The notes under the pieces: model-generated
What the model saw: the letters and a program-made list of their open reading frames with translations, nothing else
Databases searched by the model: none
Told to the model about the DNA's origin: nothing
Shown here: positions 30,484 to 38,114 of the stretch, one piece after another
How positions within the stretch are numbered: the stretch's first letter is position 1
Layout of the letters: each line of letters opens with the position of its first letter
Position numbers and translations under genes: made by a program
NCBI GenBank assembly: GCA_024637155.1
Contig: JAGXFR010000049.1
Location: forward strand, 1 to 64,000
Direction: 5' to 3'
Source of the DNA: Burkholderiaceae bacterium
GTDB taxonomy: Bacteria; Pseudomonadota; Gammaproteobacteria; Burkholderiales; Burkholderiaceae_E
DNA: 64,000 bases

Positions 30484-31422
30484 TCAGAGGACGCCTGCTT
30501 CCTTGTAGTAGCGCATGGCTCCCTTGTGCAACGGCACGCCGATGTCCTCGGCCATCATCTTGGGTGTCGTGGCGCTCATGGCCTTGGCGATCGCGGCAAG
30601 GTCGGCCTTGTTGTCGACCATGCCCTTGAGGACCTTGTAGACCACCGTCTCGTCCAGATCGCAACGCGCAATGACGTGTGTTGCGTAGCCGATGGTCTGC
30701 ACGTCATTCGTCTGCTTCGGGTAGCTGCCGGCCGGGATGACCAGCTTGGTGTATCCAGGGTTCAGTTTGCGCATGGCCTGGAACTTGTCGTCCGGGATGC
30801 CAACGATCTCGATGTCCCGCGCGGAGGCCAGGTCCATGATCGCCGACGCCGGCACGGTGGTCCCGAGCGTGAAGAGCTGGGCATTGTTGTCCTTCATCAG
30901 CGACACGGCGTCGGTGTAGGAGACATAGCTCACGCGGTCCATGTCGCCATATTTCAGACCGTAGACTTCGAGCGCCTGCTGGCTGATGAATTCCGCCGTG
31001 TTGCCTTTGGGCTGCACGGCAAGGCTCTTGCCCTTCATGTCAGCCAGAGACTTGATGCCCGCACCCGCATTGGCCACGACCTGGAAGTACTGTGGGTACA
31101 GCGTGGCCACATTGCAGACGTTGGTGGCCTTGGCGTCGAACGGCGCGCGCCCGGCCACGCCGTCCACGGTGGAGATCGAGTTGGCGAATCCGAGGTCAGC
31201 CTTGCCACCCTGCACCGCCTTGACATTGGCGATGCCGGCGCCCGGCAGAACCTGGACCTTCAGGCCGGCCTTGTCGGCGATATTGGCGATGGCACCGCCC
31301 AGCGGATACCACGATCCACCTTGCGGGCCCGTCATCAGCTTGACCTGCTGCGCAAATGCGGGGGCAGCCAGAACTCCGGCCAGTGCTGCGGCAAAAACGG
31401 TCGTCTTGAAATGCTTCGTCAT
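30484..31422 (-). CDS. TAXI-family TRAP transporter solute-binding subunit
   Basis: A 312-residue periplasmic binding protein. The signal peptide (TVFAAALAGVLAAPAFA, cleaved near residue 24) is followed by the TAXI-type opening VKLMTGPQGGSWYPLGGAIA. The segments KADLGFANSISTVDG and GKSLAVQPKGNTAEFI are typical, and the two-lobed fold length is normal. It feeds the fused TRAP permease directly downstream. TAXI proteins bind glutamate or small organic acids in the few cases tested; the ligand here is unknown. An AGGAGA ribosome site lies about eight bases before the ATG. The gene is preceded by a 124-bp gap from the aldolase gene. Confidence 0.93.
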   Translation of the reverse strand: MTKHFKTTVFAAALAGVLAAPAFAQQVKLMTGPQGGSWYPLGGAIANIADKAGLKVQVLPGAGIANVKAVQGGKADLGFANSISTVDGVAGRAPFDAKATNVCNVATLYPQYFQVVANAGAGIKSLADMKGKSLAVQPKGNTAEFISQQALEVYGLKYGDMDRVSYVSYTDAVSLMKDNNAQLFTLGTTVPASAIMDLASARDIEIVGIPDDKFQAMRKLNPGYTKLVIPAGSYPKQTNDVQTIGYATHVIARCDLDETVVYKVLKGMVDNKADLAAIAKAMSATTPKMMAEDIGVPLHKGAMRYYKEAGVL

Positions 31423-31515
31423 CGAGGTCTCCTGTGAATCCGATTGTGTTGCGTGTCAGGCACGAACCCTGTTGCGGGTCCTAGCATACTAGCTCACTGC
31501 GGGCATCCTTGCCAG

Positions 31516-31546
31516 TGTGCTTGGCCGATCATGTGCTTGGCCGATC
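31516..31546. repeat. Two copies of a 15-bp direct repeat
   Basis: TGTGCTTGGCCGATC occurs at 31516-31530 and again at 31532-31546, one base apart. The second copy touches the aldolase stop codon. It is probably a small slippage duplication in the gap between the aldolase gene and the TAXI gene. The rest of that gap holds CTAGCATACTAG (31481-31492), an inverted CTAG pair of unknown role. Confidence 0.7.
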
Positions 31547-32329
31547 TCACCGGCCGTCTGCTCGCGCGGCGCGATAGCGCGATGCAAGTTCGTCGGCGCC
31601 GCGCGCCAGCAGTCCTACGTCCGAGCCGGCCGCGACGAACAGCGCGCCGGCATCGAGCCAGCGTCGGATGTCCGCGTCGACCGAGGTGAGAATTCCGGGC
31701 GCCTTGCCGGCGCGGCGAATCCGCCGGATCGCCTCGTCGATGACCGGCTTGACCGCCGGGTTCGCGGTCTCTCCGGGGTAACCGAGCGATGCGTGCAGGT
31801 CCGCCGGCCCGATGAACACGCCGTCGACACCGTCCACCGCACAGATGTCTTCGATGTGCTCCAGCGCCTCACCCGTTTCCACCTGGACGAGAAGGCACAG
31901 TTCTTCCTGGACGCGCCCGACGTAATCGCGGATGCGCCCGAAACGTGTGGCGCGCGTCGTGCCGCCGACACCGCGCACCCCTTGCGGCGGATAGCGGGTA
32001 TAGGACACGGCAAGCTGCGCCTCGTGGGCATTCTGGACGAAAGGCACCAGCAGACTCTGCGCACCAACGTCGAGCACCCGCTTGATCGTCACCATGTCGT
32101 TCCAGGGCACGCGCACGATCGAGGTCGTCGGGTACGAGGCGGCAGCCTGCAGCTGGGCGAGCACGCTCTCCAGGTCGTTCGGAGCATGCTCGCAGTCGAG
32201 CAGAATCCAGTCCAGCCCGGCGCCCGCGATCACCTCGACGCTGTAGTTCGACGCGAGGCTCGACCAGAGTCCGATCTGTGGCACACCGGCGCGCAACCCG
32301 CGCTTGAACGCGTTCTTCGTGAGTTCCAT
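31547..32329 (-). CDS. HpcH/HpaI-family aldolase
   Basis: A 260-residue class II (metal-dependent) pyruvate aldolase. It resembles 4-hydroxy-2-oxoheptanedioate aldolase HpaI and 2-dehydro-3-deoxyglucarate aldolase GarL. The fold and metal site are marked by DWILLDCEHAPNDLE, LVQVETGEALEHI (Glu ligand) and GVFIGPADLHASLGYPG (Asp ligand). These enzymes split 2-oxo-4-hydroxy acids to pyruvate and an aldehyde. The gene follows glcDEF in the same direction after 45 bp, so it may be the last gene of the glycolate oxidase operon. Aldehyde products such as glyoxylate or glycolaldehyde would then link to glycolate metabolism, but this is inference. Confidence 0.88.
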   Translation of the reverse strand: MELTKNAFKRGLRAGVPQIGLWSSLASNYSVEVIAGAGLDWILLDCEHAPNDLESVLAQLQAAASYPTTSIVRVPWNDMVTIKRVLDVGAQSLLVPFVQNAHEAQLAVSYTRYPPQGVRGVGGTTRATRFGRIRDYVGRVQEELCLLVQVETGEALEHIEDICAVDGVDGVFIGPADLHASLGYPGETANPAVKPVIDEAIRRIRRAGKAPGILTSVDADIRRWLDAGALFVAAGSDVGLLARGADELASRYRAARADGR

Positions 32330-32374
32330 CTTCTTGCCTGCTCCTGGTTGTTCAAGAATCCGCGAATCCCCTCC

Positions 32375-33652
32375 TCAGGATGGGACCCGGCCTTTCCCTT
32401 GCAGCGCCGGGGCGGGCGCATTTGCCATCGCCTCGTCAAGCCATTCGATCCAGTGGCGCACCGGCGTCTGCGTTCCCGACTGCAGGTGGGTAATGCAGCC
32501 GACATTGGCCGACAGGATCAGTTCCGGTCCTCCCGCCTGCAGCGCGGCGAGCTTGTCTGCGCGCAAGCGCTTGGAGAGCACGGGCTGGAATACCGAATAG
32601 GTGCCGGCGGATCCGCAGCACAGGTGCGCGTCGGCCACCGGCAATGGGGTCGCGCCGAGCGAAGCCAGCAGCTGCTCGACCACGCCGCGCACGCCCAGCC
32701 CGTGCTGCAGCGAGCATGGCGCGTGGAAGACGACTCGTCCCGGCGCAGCGCGCACCGGCAGCGCGGCGCGGGCCAGCTCCTGCGGCAGCCACTGCGCGGG
32801 ATCGCGCAGCAGCTCGCTCACCCGCGCGGCTTTGGCGGCGTAGCGCGCGTCGTCGCGCAGCAGATGCGCGTACTCGTGAACCATCGCGCCACAACCCGAA
32901 GCGTTGACCACGATGGCCTCAACCCCGGAATCGCTGCCGGGCGCGATCAGCGGCCACCACGCGTCGATGTTGCGCCGCATGTCGTCGAGCGCGCCGTCCG
33001 GATCGCCAAGGTGCTGACGAATCGCGCCGCAGCACCCAGAGCGGGAATCCTGCAGTACCTGCACCCCGATCCGATCGAGCACACGCGCGGTCGCCGCGTC
33101 GATGCCCGGATGCATGGCCGGTTGCACGCAGCCGTTGAGGATCAGCACCTTGCGCGGGTGCACGCGCGCCGGCCACGCGCCGGCGTCGCGCCGCTGCGGC
33201 ACCTTGGCGCGCACAGCCGCGGGCAGCAGCGGGCGCATGAATTTTCCCGCGCGCATCGCAGGTCCGAACAGTGCGCGGCGCGTCAAGCCCTCGCGCAACG
33301 CCCAGCGCAGCCAGCGCTCGCCGCGCGGTCGCGCGAGGCGCTCGTCGACCACCCGCCGCCCGATGTCGAGCAGCCGACCATAGCGCACGCCCGAGGGACA
33401 CGTCGTTTCGCAACTGCGACACGTCAGGCAGCGGTCCAGGTGCAGCGCCGTGCGCGCCGTGAACGGCCGGCCTTCGAGCACTTCCTTGATCAGATAGATC
33501 CGCCCGCGCGGGCCGTCGAGCTCGTCGCCGAGCAACTGATAGGTGGGACAGGTCGCGGTGCAGAATCCGCAGTGCACGCAACTGCGCAGCACCGCCTGCG
33601 CTTCGATCCCGTCGGGCGTTCCGGCAATCCAGTCGGCGAGGTGGGCTTCCAT
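32375..33652 (-). CDS. glcF: Glycolate oxidase iron-sulfur subunit
   Basis: Electron-transfer subunit of membrane-associated glycolate oxidase. It has 425 residues. Two [4Fe-4S] sites are in the N-terminal third: SCVHCGFCTATCPTYQ and DRCLTCRSCETTCPSG. Two cysteine-rich CCG-type segments follow: ILNGCVQPAMHP with SRSGCCGAI, and HAPCSLQHG with HLCCGSAGTYS. It takes electrons from the flavin subunits GlcD and GlcE and passes them to the quinone pool. Gene order glcD-glcE-glcF on the minus strand is the normal one. It starts 12 bp after glcE. The length is close to the E. coli protein. Confidence 0.95.
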   Translation of the reverse strand: MEAHLADWIAGTPDGIEAQAVLRSCVHCGFCTATCPTYQLLGDELDGPRGRIYLIKEVLEGRPFTARTALHLDRCLTCRSCETTCPSGVRYGRLLDIGRRVVDERLARPRGERWLRWALREGLTRRALFGPAMRAGKFMRPLLPAAVRAKVPQRRDAGAWPARVHPRKVLILNGCVQPAMHPGIDAATARVLDRIGVQVLQDSRSGCCGAIRQHLGDPDGALDDMRRNIDAWWPLIAPGSDSGVEAIVVNASGCGAMVHEYAHLLRDDARYAAKAARVSELLRDPAQWLPQELARAALPVRAAPGRVVFHAPCSLQHGLGVRGVVEQLLASLGATPLPVADAHLCCGSAGTYSVFQPVLSKRLRADKLAALQAGGPELILSANVGCITHLQSGTQTPVRHWIEWLDEAMANAPAPALQGKGRVPS

Positions 33653-33664
33653 CGTCGCGGCGCC

Positions 33665-34762
33665 CTAGAGGTCCGGGAACATCCGGCCGGGGTTCAGGAT
33701 CCCGGCCGGGTCGAAGCGCGCCTTCAGGCGCCGGTGAATTGCGGCAAGCGGCGCCGGAAGCGCCTCGAATACGCCCGCAGCGCGATCGCCGCGAAAGGCC
33801 GTCGCATGTCCGCCGGCAGCGCGCGCCGCGGAACGGATCACGCTTGCCGGCGCGCCGGCGCGCAGCCAGCGCAGGGCCCCGCCCCACTCGATCAGGGTCG
33901 CGCCAGGCAGTCCCAGCGGCGCGGCGGTATCGGGAACGGCGATCCGCCAGAGCGCCTCGTCCCCCGAGAAAAACGGCGCGGTCTGTTCGCGGATGGCCTC
34001 CCAGTGACGCGTCGCCTCGGTGGGATCGGTCACCCGCGCGCCGTGCGCGTCGGCGAACCCACGCACCGCCTGCGCGACGGCCGCGACGGCCCCCGAGAAG
34101 CGCACGCGCAGCACCCCATCCTGCCAGCTCGTGGCCGACACCGGCAGCGGCCGCCCCGCCCAACCATGGGCGAGACGGATCGACTCGGCCTCGTTGGCGT
34201 CGATGACCACGCTCGTCTCGGCCGCCGGGACGGGCAGCACCTTGAGCGAAACCTCGGTGATCACGCCGAGAATTCCCAGCGAGCCACACAGGACCCGGGA
34301 GACGTCGTAGCCGGCGACGTTCTTCATCACCTGACCGCCGAACTCGAGCCAGTCGCCGCGGCCGTCGAGCATCGCGACCCCGAGCACGAAGTCGCGCGCC
34401 GCACCGGCCGCAACCCGCCTCGGCCCGGAAAGGCCCGTCGCGATCGTCCCGCCCAGCGTAGCCGCGGCGCCGAAGGCCGGTGGCTCGAAGGCGAGCATCT
34501 GCCCCTTCTCGGCGAGCACGTTGCGCAACTCGGCGAGCGGTGTGCCGCAGCGCACGGTGATCACCAGTTCGGTCGGCTCGTAGCTGACGATGCCGGTGTA
34601 GGAACGCGTGTCGAGCACTTCGCCGCGCGGTGCCTCGCCGTAGAAGTCCTTGCTGCCGCCGCCGCGCACGCACAGTACGGTGGCGCTGGCGTGGGCGGCG
34701 CGGATGCGCTCGCGCAGACCGGCGAGCTCCGGCGGCGCTTCACGCAGCGCTGCAGACATCAT
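33665..34762 (-). CDS. glcE: Glycolate oxidase FAD-binding subunit GlcE
   Basis: A 365-residue flavoprotein subunit of glycolate oxidase. It carries a PCMH-type FAD domain with VLCVRGGGSKDFYGEAP, ATLGGTIATGLSGPRR and DVSRVLCGSLGILGVITEVSLK. It is shorter than GlcD, as usual. Two ATG codons stand together (34762 and 34759). The gene begins 13 bp after glcD and is followed 12 bp later by glcF, so the three subunits are made together. With GlcD and GlcF it oxidises glycolate to glyoxylate. Confidence 0.95.
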   Translation of the reverse strand: MMSAALREAPPELAGLRERIRAAHASATVLCVRGGGSKDFYGEAPRGEVLDTRSYTGIVSYEPTELVITVRCGTPLAELRNVLAEKGQMLAFEPPAFGAAATLGGTIATGLSGPRRVAAGAARDFVLGVAMLDGRGDWLEFGGQVMKNVAGYDVSRVLCGSLGILGVITEVSLKVLPVPAAETSVVIDANEAESIRLAHGWAGRPLPVSATSWQDGVLRVRFSGAVAAVAQAVRGFADAHGARVTDPTEATRHWEAIREQTAPFFSGDEALWRIAVPDTAAPLGLPGATLIEWGGALRWLRAGAPASVIRSAARAAGGHATAFRGDRAAGVFEALPAPLAAIHRRLKARFDPAGILNPGRMFPDL

Positions 34763-34775
34763 CGTCGCTGCGCCT

Positions 34776-36284
34776 TCAAAACCGCGGCCCGTCGGCGAAA
34801 GCCATCTGCCCGGAGCGCAGGCTGAGCTTGCCGTATTCGACGCAGCGCACCAGCGTCGGAATCATCTTGCCGGGGTTGAGCAGACCGGGCACGTCGAACG
34901 CGGCCTTGACGCTCTCGAACGCTGCGCATTCCTCGCGCGAGAACTGCACGATCATCGCCGAGATCTTCTCGACGCCCACCCCGTGCTCGCCGGTGATGGT
35001 TCCGCCGAAGGCAACGCACAGCTCGAGGATCTCGGACCCGAAGGCCTCGGCCCGATGCCACTCGTCGGGGTCGTTGGCGTCGAACAGAATCAGCGGGTGC
35101 AGGTTGCCGTCGCCCGCGTGGAACACGTTCATGCAGCGCAGGGCGTAGCGCTCCTCCATGCCCGTGATCGCCTCGAGCATCGCGCCGATCTTGCGGCGCG
35201 GGATCGTGCCGTCCATGCAGTAGTAATCGGGGGAAATCCGCCCGGCGGCCGGGAACGCATTCTTGCGCCCCGACCAGAAGAGCTGGCGTTCGGCCTCGGA
35301 CTCCGAGACCCGGATCGCCGTGGCACCGTTCGCGCGCAGCACTTCCTGCATGCGGCCGATCTCCTCTTCGACCTCCTCCGGCGTTCCGTCCGACTCCGCC
35401 AGCAGGATCGCCGCGGCGTCGAGGTCGTAACCGGCGTGCACGAACTGCTCGACGGCGACCACCGCCTTGCGGTCCATCATCTCGAGACCGGCCGGGATGA
35501 TGCCCGCCGCGATGATGTTCGCCACGGCGTCGCCGGCCCGGCGCACATCGTCGAACGACGCCATCAGCGCGCGCGCCAGCACCGGGCGCGGAATCAGCTT
35601 GACCGTGACTTCGGTGATCACGCTGAGCATGCCCTCGGATCCGACCATCAGCGCCAGCAGGTCGAGACCGGGGGCATCCGGCGCGGCGGAGCCGAACTCG
35701 ACGATTTCGCCCTCGATCGTCACCGCGCGCACCCGCAGCACGTTGTGAATCGTCAGCCCGTACTTCAGGCAATGGACCCCACCCGAATTCTCCGCGACAT
35801 TGCCGCCGATCGTGCATGCAATCTGCGACGAGGGATCGGGCGCGTAGTAGAGCTTGTGGGGAGCCGCCGCCTCGGAGATCGCGAGGTTGCGCACGCCCGG
35901 CTCCACCCGCGCAGTGCGCGAACGCGGGTCGAGTTCGAGGATACGCTTGAAGCGCGCCAGCGACAGGACCACACCGGCGCCATGGGGCATCGCGCCGCCC
36001 GAAAGGCTGGTCCCGGCGCCGCGCGCGACAACCGGAACATCGAGTTCGCAACAGGCGCGCAGAATCGCGCAGACCTGTTCCTCGGTATCGGGGATGACAA
36101 CCGCCATCGGCAGTTGCCGGTAGGCACTGAGCGCATCACACTCGTAGGGGCGCGTGTCCTCGTCCCGGGCGAGGATCGCGCTTTGCGGCACAATCCGCGC
36201 GAGTGCCGCGACAACCTGCGCCTGGCGCTGGGCCGTGGGAACCACCGATGCGTCCGCAAAGCGGGGCGCGGGCGTGTCGTTCAT
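34776..36284 (-). CDS. glcD: Glycolate oxidase subunit GlcD
   Basis: Catalytic FAD-linked subunit of glycolate oxidase, 502 residues from ATG 36284, close to the E. coli length. The FAD-binding PCMH domain shows VARGAGTSLSGGAMPHG, GNVAENSGGVHCLKYG and LMVGSEGMLSVITEVTVK. The C-terminal FAD-oxidase domain has VFHAGDGNLHPLILFD and GTITGEHGVGVEK, with the flavin-pocket histidines. The start is not decided by a clear ribosome site. ATG 36314 and an earlier in-frame codon at 36407 would add residues without family character. The gene is divergent from the EamA exporter. Glyoxylate produced here can be transaminated to glycine for the nearby cleavage system. Confidence 0.95.
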   Translation of the reverse strand: MNDTPAPRFADASVVPTAQRQAQVVAALARIVPQSAILARDEDTRPYECDALSAYRQLPMAVVIPDTEEQVCAILRACCELDVPVVARGAGTSLSGGAMPHGAGVVLSLARFKRILELDPRSRTARVEPGVRNLAISEAAAPHKLYYAPDPSSQIACTIGGNVAENSGGVHCLKYGLTIHNVLRVRAVTIEGEIVEFGSAAPDAPGLDLLALMVGSEGMLSVITEVTVKLIPRPVLARALMASFDDVRRAGDAVANIIAAGIIPAGLEMMDRKAVVAVEQFVHAGYDLDAAAILLAESDGTPEEVEEEIGRMQEVLRANGATAIRVSESEAERQLFWSGRKNAFPAAGRISPDYYCMDGTIPRRKIGAMLEAITGMEERYALRCMNVFHAGDGNLHPLILFDANDPDEWHRAEAFGSEILELCVAFGGTITGEHGVGVEKISAMIVQFSREECAAFESVKAAFDVPGLLNPGKMIPTLVRCVEYGKLSLRSGQMAFADGPRF

Positions 36285-36375
36285 CGCGGGGGTCAGGGTC
36301 GGGAACCATGACATGGAAGGTGGATGACAGACAGATGATAACGAGAAAGCGTCCCATCCGGTTTGGACCCTGCCG

Positions 36376-37344
36376 ATGACGCCAACCCAACCCCTGGGAG
36401 AACACACGCGGGGGGAGGCTGCGGCCGGGCGCTGGGCGGGTTACCTGTTGCTGGCTGCGGGGATGGCGCTGGTCGGCACCTACGTGGCGCTCGCCAAGCC
36501 GCTGACGGCGGTGTTTCCGGTGTTCCTGCTGGCGTGGCTGCGCTTCGCGATCGCGTCCGTGGTGATGGTCCCGTGGGCACGGCGCGGCAGCCGTGACGCG
36601 GCGATCGACGCGCCGAGCCGCCGCGCGCTCTTCCTGCAGTCGCTCTTTGGCAACTTTCTGTTCTCGATCTGCATGCTCACCGGCGTTTCGCTGACCTCGG
36701 CGACGGCCTCGGGCGTGATCCTGAGTTCGCTGCCCGCCGCGGTCGCCGCGCTGTCGTGGCTGTTCCTGCGCGAACGCGTCGGGCTGCGGGTGGCCGCGGC
36801 GGTCGCCCTGGCCGTCGCCGGGCTGGGCATTCTCACCCTCGCTCGCGCCGGCACCGCCGATGCGGCATCGAGCGCGCTGGGGAACCTGCTGGTGCTCGGC
36901 GCGGTCGTATGCGAGGCGATCTACGTGATCCTCGGCAAGAAGCTCACGGCGACCCTGTCGCCCAAGCGCATCTCGGCGCTGATCAACCTGATCGGACTGG
37001 CGCTGATGACCCCGCTGGGCCTGTGGCAGGCCTGGGGATTCGATTTCACGGCGGTTTCCGCCGGCATCTGGGCGCTGCTCGTCTTCTATGCGCTCTCGGC
37101 GAGCATGTTCTCCACCTGGCTGTGGCTGAGCGGGTTGCGCCATGTGCCGGCCAGCCACAGCGGCGTGTTCACGATCGCGATGCCGATCGCGGCGAGCGCG
37201 GTGGGCGTGCTCTTTCTGGGCGAGCAACTGGGCATCGCACACGCACTGGCTTTCGGGTGCGCCGCGCTGGGCGTCGCGCTGGTCGCGTGGCCGACCTCGG
37301 GCAGCGCTGGTCCGCATCCCCGATCAGGACAGTCATCGATTTGA
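36376..37344 (+). CDS. EamA/DMT-family transporter
   Basis: A 322-residue inner-membrane protein of the drug/metabolite exporter superfamily with ten hydrophobic helices in two EamA repeats. The first covers about residues 20-150 and ends SLPAAVAALSWLFLRERVGL. The second covers about residues 170-305 and ends VGVLFLGEQLGIAHALAFGCAALGV, with the usual glutamate near the end of each repeat. The stop codon overlaps a TTGACA hexamer in front of the glycine riboswitch. It is divergent from glcD and separate from gcvHPT. Export of an amino acid or metabolite is likely, but the substrate is unknown. Confidence 0.88.
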   Translation: MTPTQPLGEHTRGEAAAGRWAGYLLLAAGMALVGTYVALAKPLTAVFPVFLLAWLRFAIASVVMVPWARRGSRDAAIDAPSRRALFLQSLFGNFLFSICMLTGVSLTSATASGVILSSLPAAVAALSWLFLRERVGLRVAAAVALAVAGLGILTLARAGTADAASSALGNLLVLGAVVCEAIYVILGKKLTATLSPKRISALINLIGLALMTPLGLWQAWGFDFTAVSAGIWALLVFYALSASMFSTWLWLSGLRHVPASHSGVFTIAMPIAASAVGVLFLGEQLGIAHALAFGCAALGVALVAWPTSGSAGPHPRSGQSSI

Positions 37345-37387
37345 CAGGATTGCCGCGCCTAGGCAAGCTTCGGGTTGGTCGCACTGA

Positions 37388-37603
37388 CGTGCCGGGAGAG
37401 ACCCGCAGCCTGTCATTCAGGCGGTGGGCGCCGAAGGTGTATCGCCCCGAAAACTCTCAGGCAAAAGGACTGGCACTGATGCGACCCTCTGGAGAGTAGG
37501 CGCGCGCTCTTGCGCGACGCCTCGCCGAAGGAAACAGGTGCGTGGCCCGGCTCAACCCGGTCCGGGCACTGAATGTCTCAGGCAAATGGACAGAGGGGGC
37601 TCC
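37388..37603 (+). promoter_or_regulatory. Tandem glycine riboswitch (two gcvT aptamers) upstream of gcvHPT
   Basis: Two consecutive copies of the glycine aptamer pattern are visible. The first begins GCCGGGAGAGACCC (37391) and has GGGCGCCGAAGGTGTA and CTCTCAGGCAAAAGGAC, ending TCTGGAGAG (37489-37498). The second starts near 37500 and has CTCGCCGAAGGAAAC, TGTCTCAGGCAAATGGACA and GAGGGGG. Such double aptamers bind two glycines and usually switch the cleavage genes on. A hairpin CCGGC-CGAAA-GCCGG (37616-37630) lies just before the GGAG ribosome site, without a T-run, which favours control of translation. TTGACA at 37341-37346 could be the -35, but no good -10 follows. Confidence 0.93.
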
Positions 37604-37649
37604 CTGGAATCGACGCCGGCCGAAAGCCGGAGCAACCTGGAGCCTCACC

Positions 37650-38036
37650 TTGGAAAACCCTGCCGACCTCAAGTACACCGAAACGCACGAGTGGGTTCGC
37701 CTGAACCCCGACGGCACGGTGACCCTCGGAATCACCGACCACGCGCAGGCCGCGCTCGGCGACATGGTCTACGTTGAATTGCCCGCTAGCGGCCGCAGTC
37801 TCGCGCGCGGCGACGCCTTCGTTGTCGTCGAATCGACCAAGGCCGCCTCGGACGTCTACGCGCCGATCGCCGGAGACGTGGTCGCGACCAACGACACGCT
37901 CGCGGACGCGCCGCAGCAGATCAACGAGGACCCGTTCGGTGCTGGCTGGCTGGTGAAAATCAAGCCCGCCGACCCCGCGGAACTCGACGCGCTGCTGTCG
38001 GTGGCCGACTACACGGCCGGCCCCGGCGCTGCCTGA
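37650..38036 (+). CDS. gcvH: Glycine cleavage system H protein
   Basis: Lipoyl-carrier protein that shuttles the aminomethyl group between GcvP, GcvT and lipoamide dehydrogenase. It has 128 residues. The lipoylated lysine is Lys64 in VVESTKAASDVYAP. The N-terminal KYTETHEWVRL is as expected. The start is a TTG: GGAG (37639-37642) lies seven bases upstream and the protein then has the usual length. Continuing in frame upstream would run back through the riboswitch. It is the first gene of the operon, so a weak start codon plus riboswitch may set H-protein levels. Confidence 0.95.
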   Translation: MENPADLKYTETHEWVRLNPDGTVTLGITDHAQAALGDMVYVELPASGRSLARGDAFVVVESTKAASDVYAPIAGDVVATNDTLADAPQQINEDPFGAGWLVKIKPADPAELDALLSVADYTAGPGAA

Positions 38037-38114
38037 GCGTTCCAAGCCGCAACGCGGGCCACATGCCGTGGCCCTTCGCCCCTGTCGGGTGCGCATCCCC
38101 ACCGTGAGTTCCAG

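Noticed and set aside
28497-30629. A 710-codon open frame on the plus strand across the TRAP permease
   Set aside because: The composition is typical of a GC shadow, and the opposite strand shows an intact TRAP permease with membrane helices.
37341-37369. TTGACA followed by CAAGCT as the gcv promoter
   Set aside because: The -35 is perfect but the hexamer 17 bp downstream is a poor -10. Mentioned only in the riboswitch entry.
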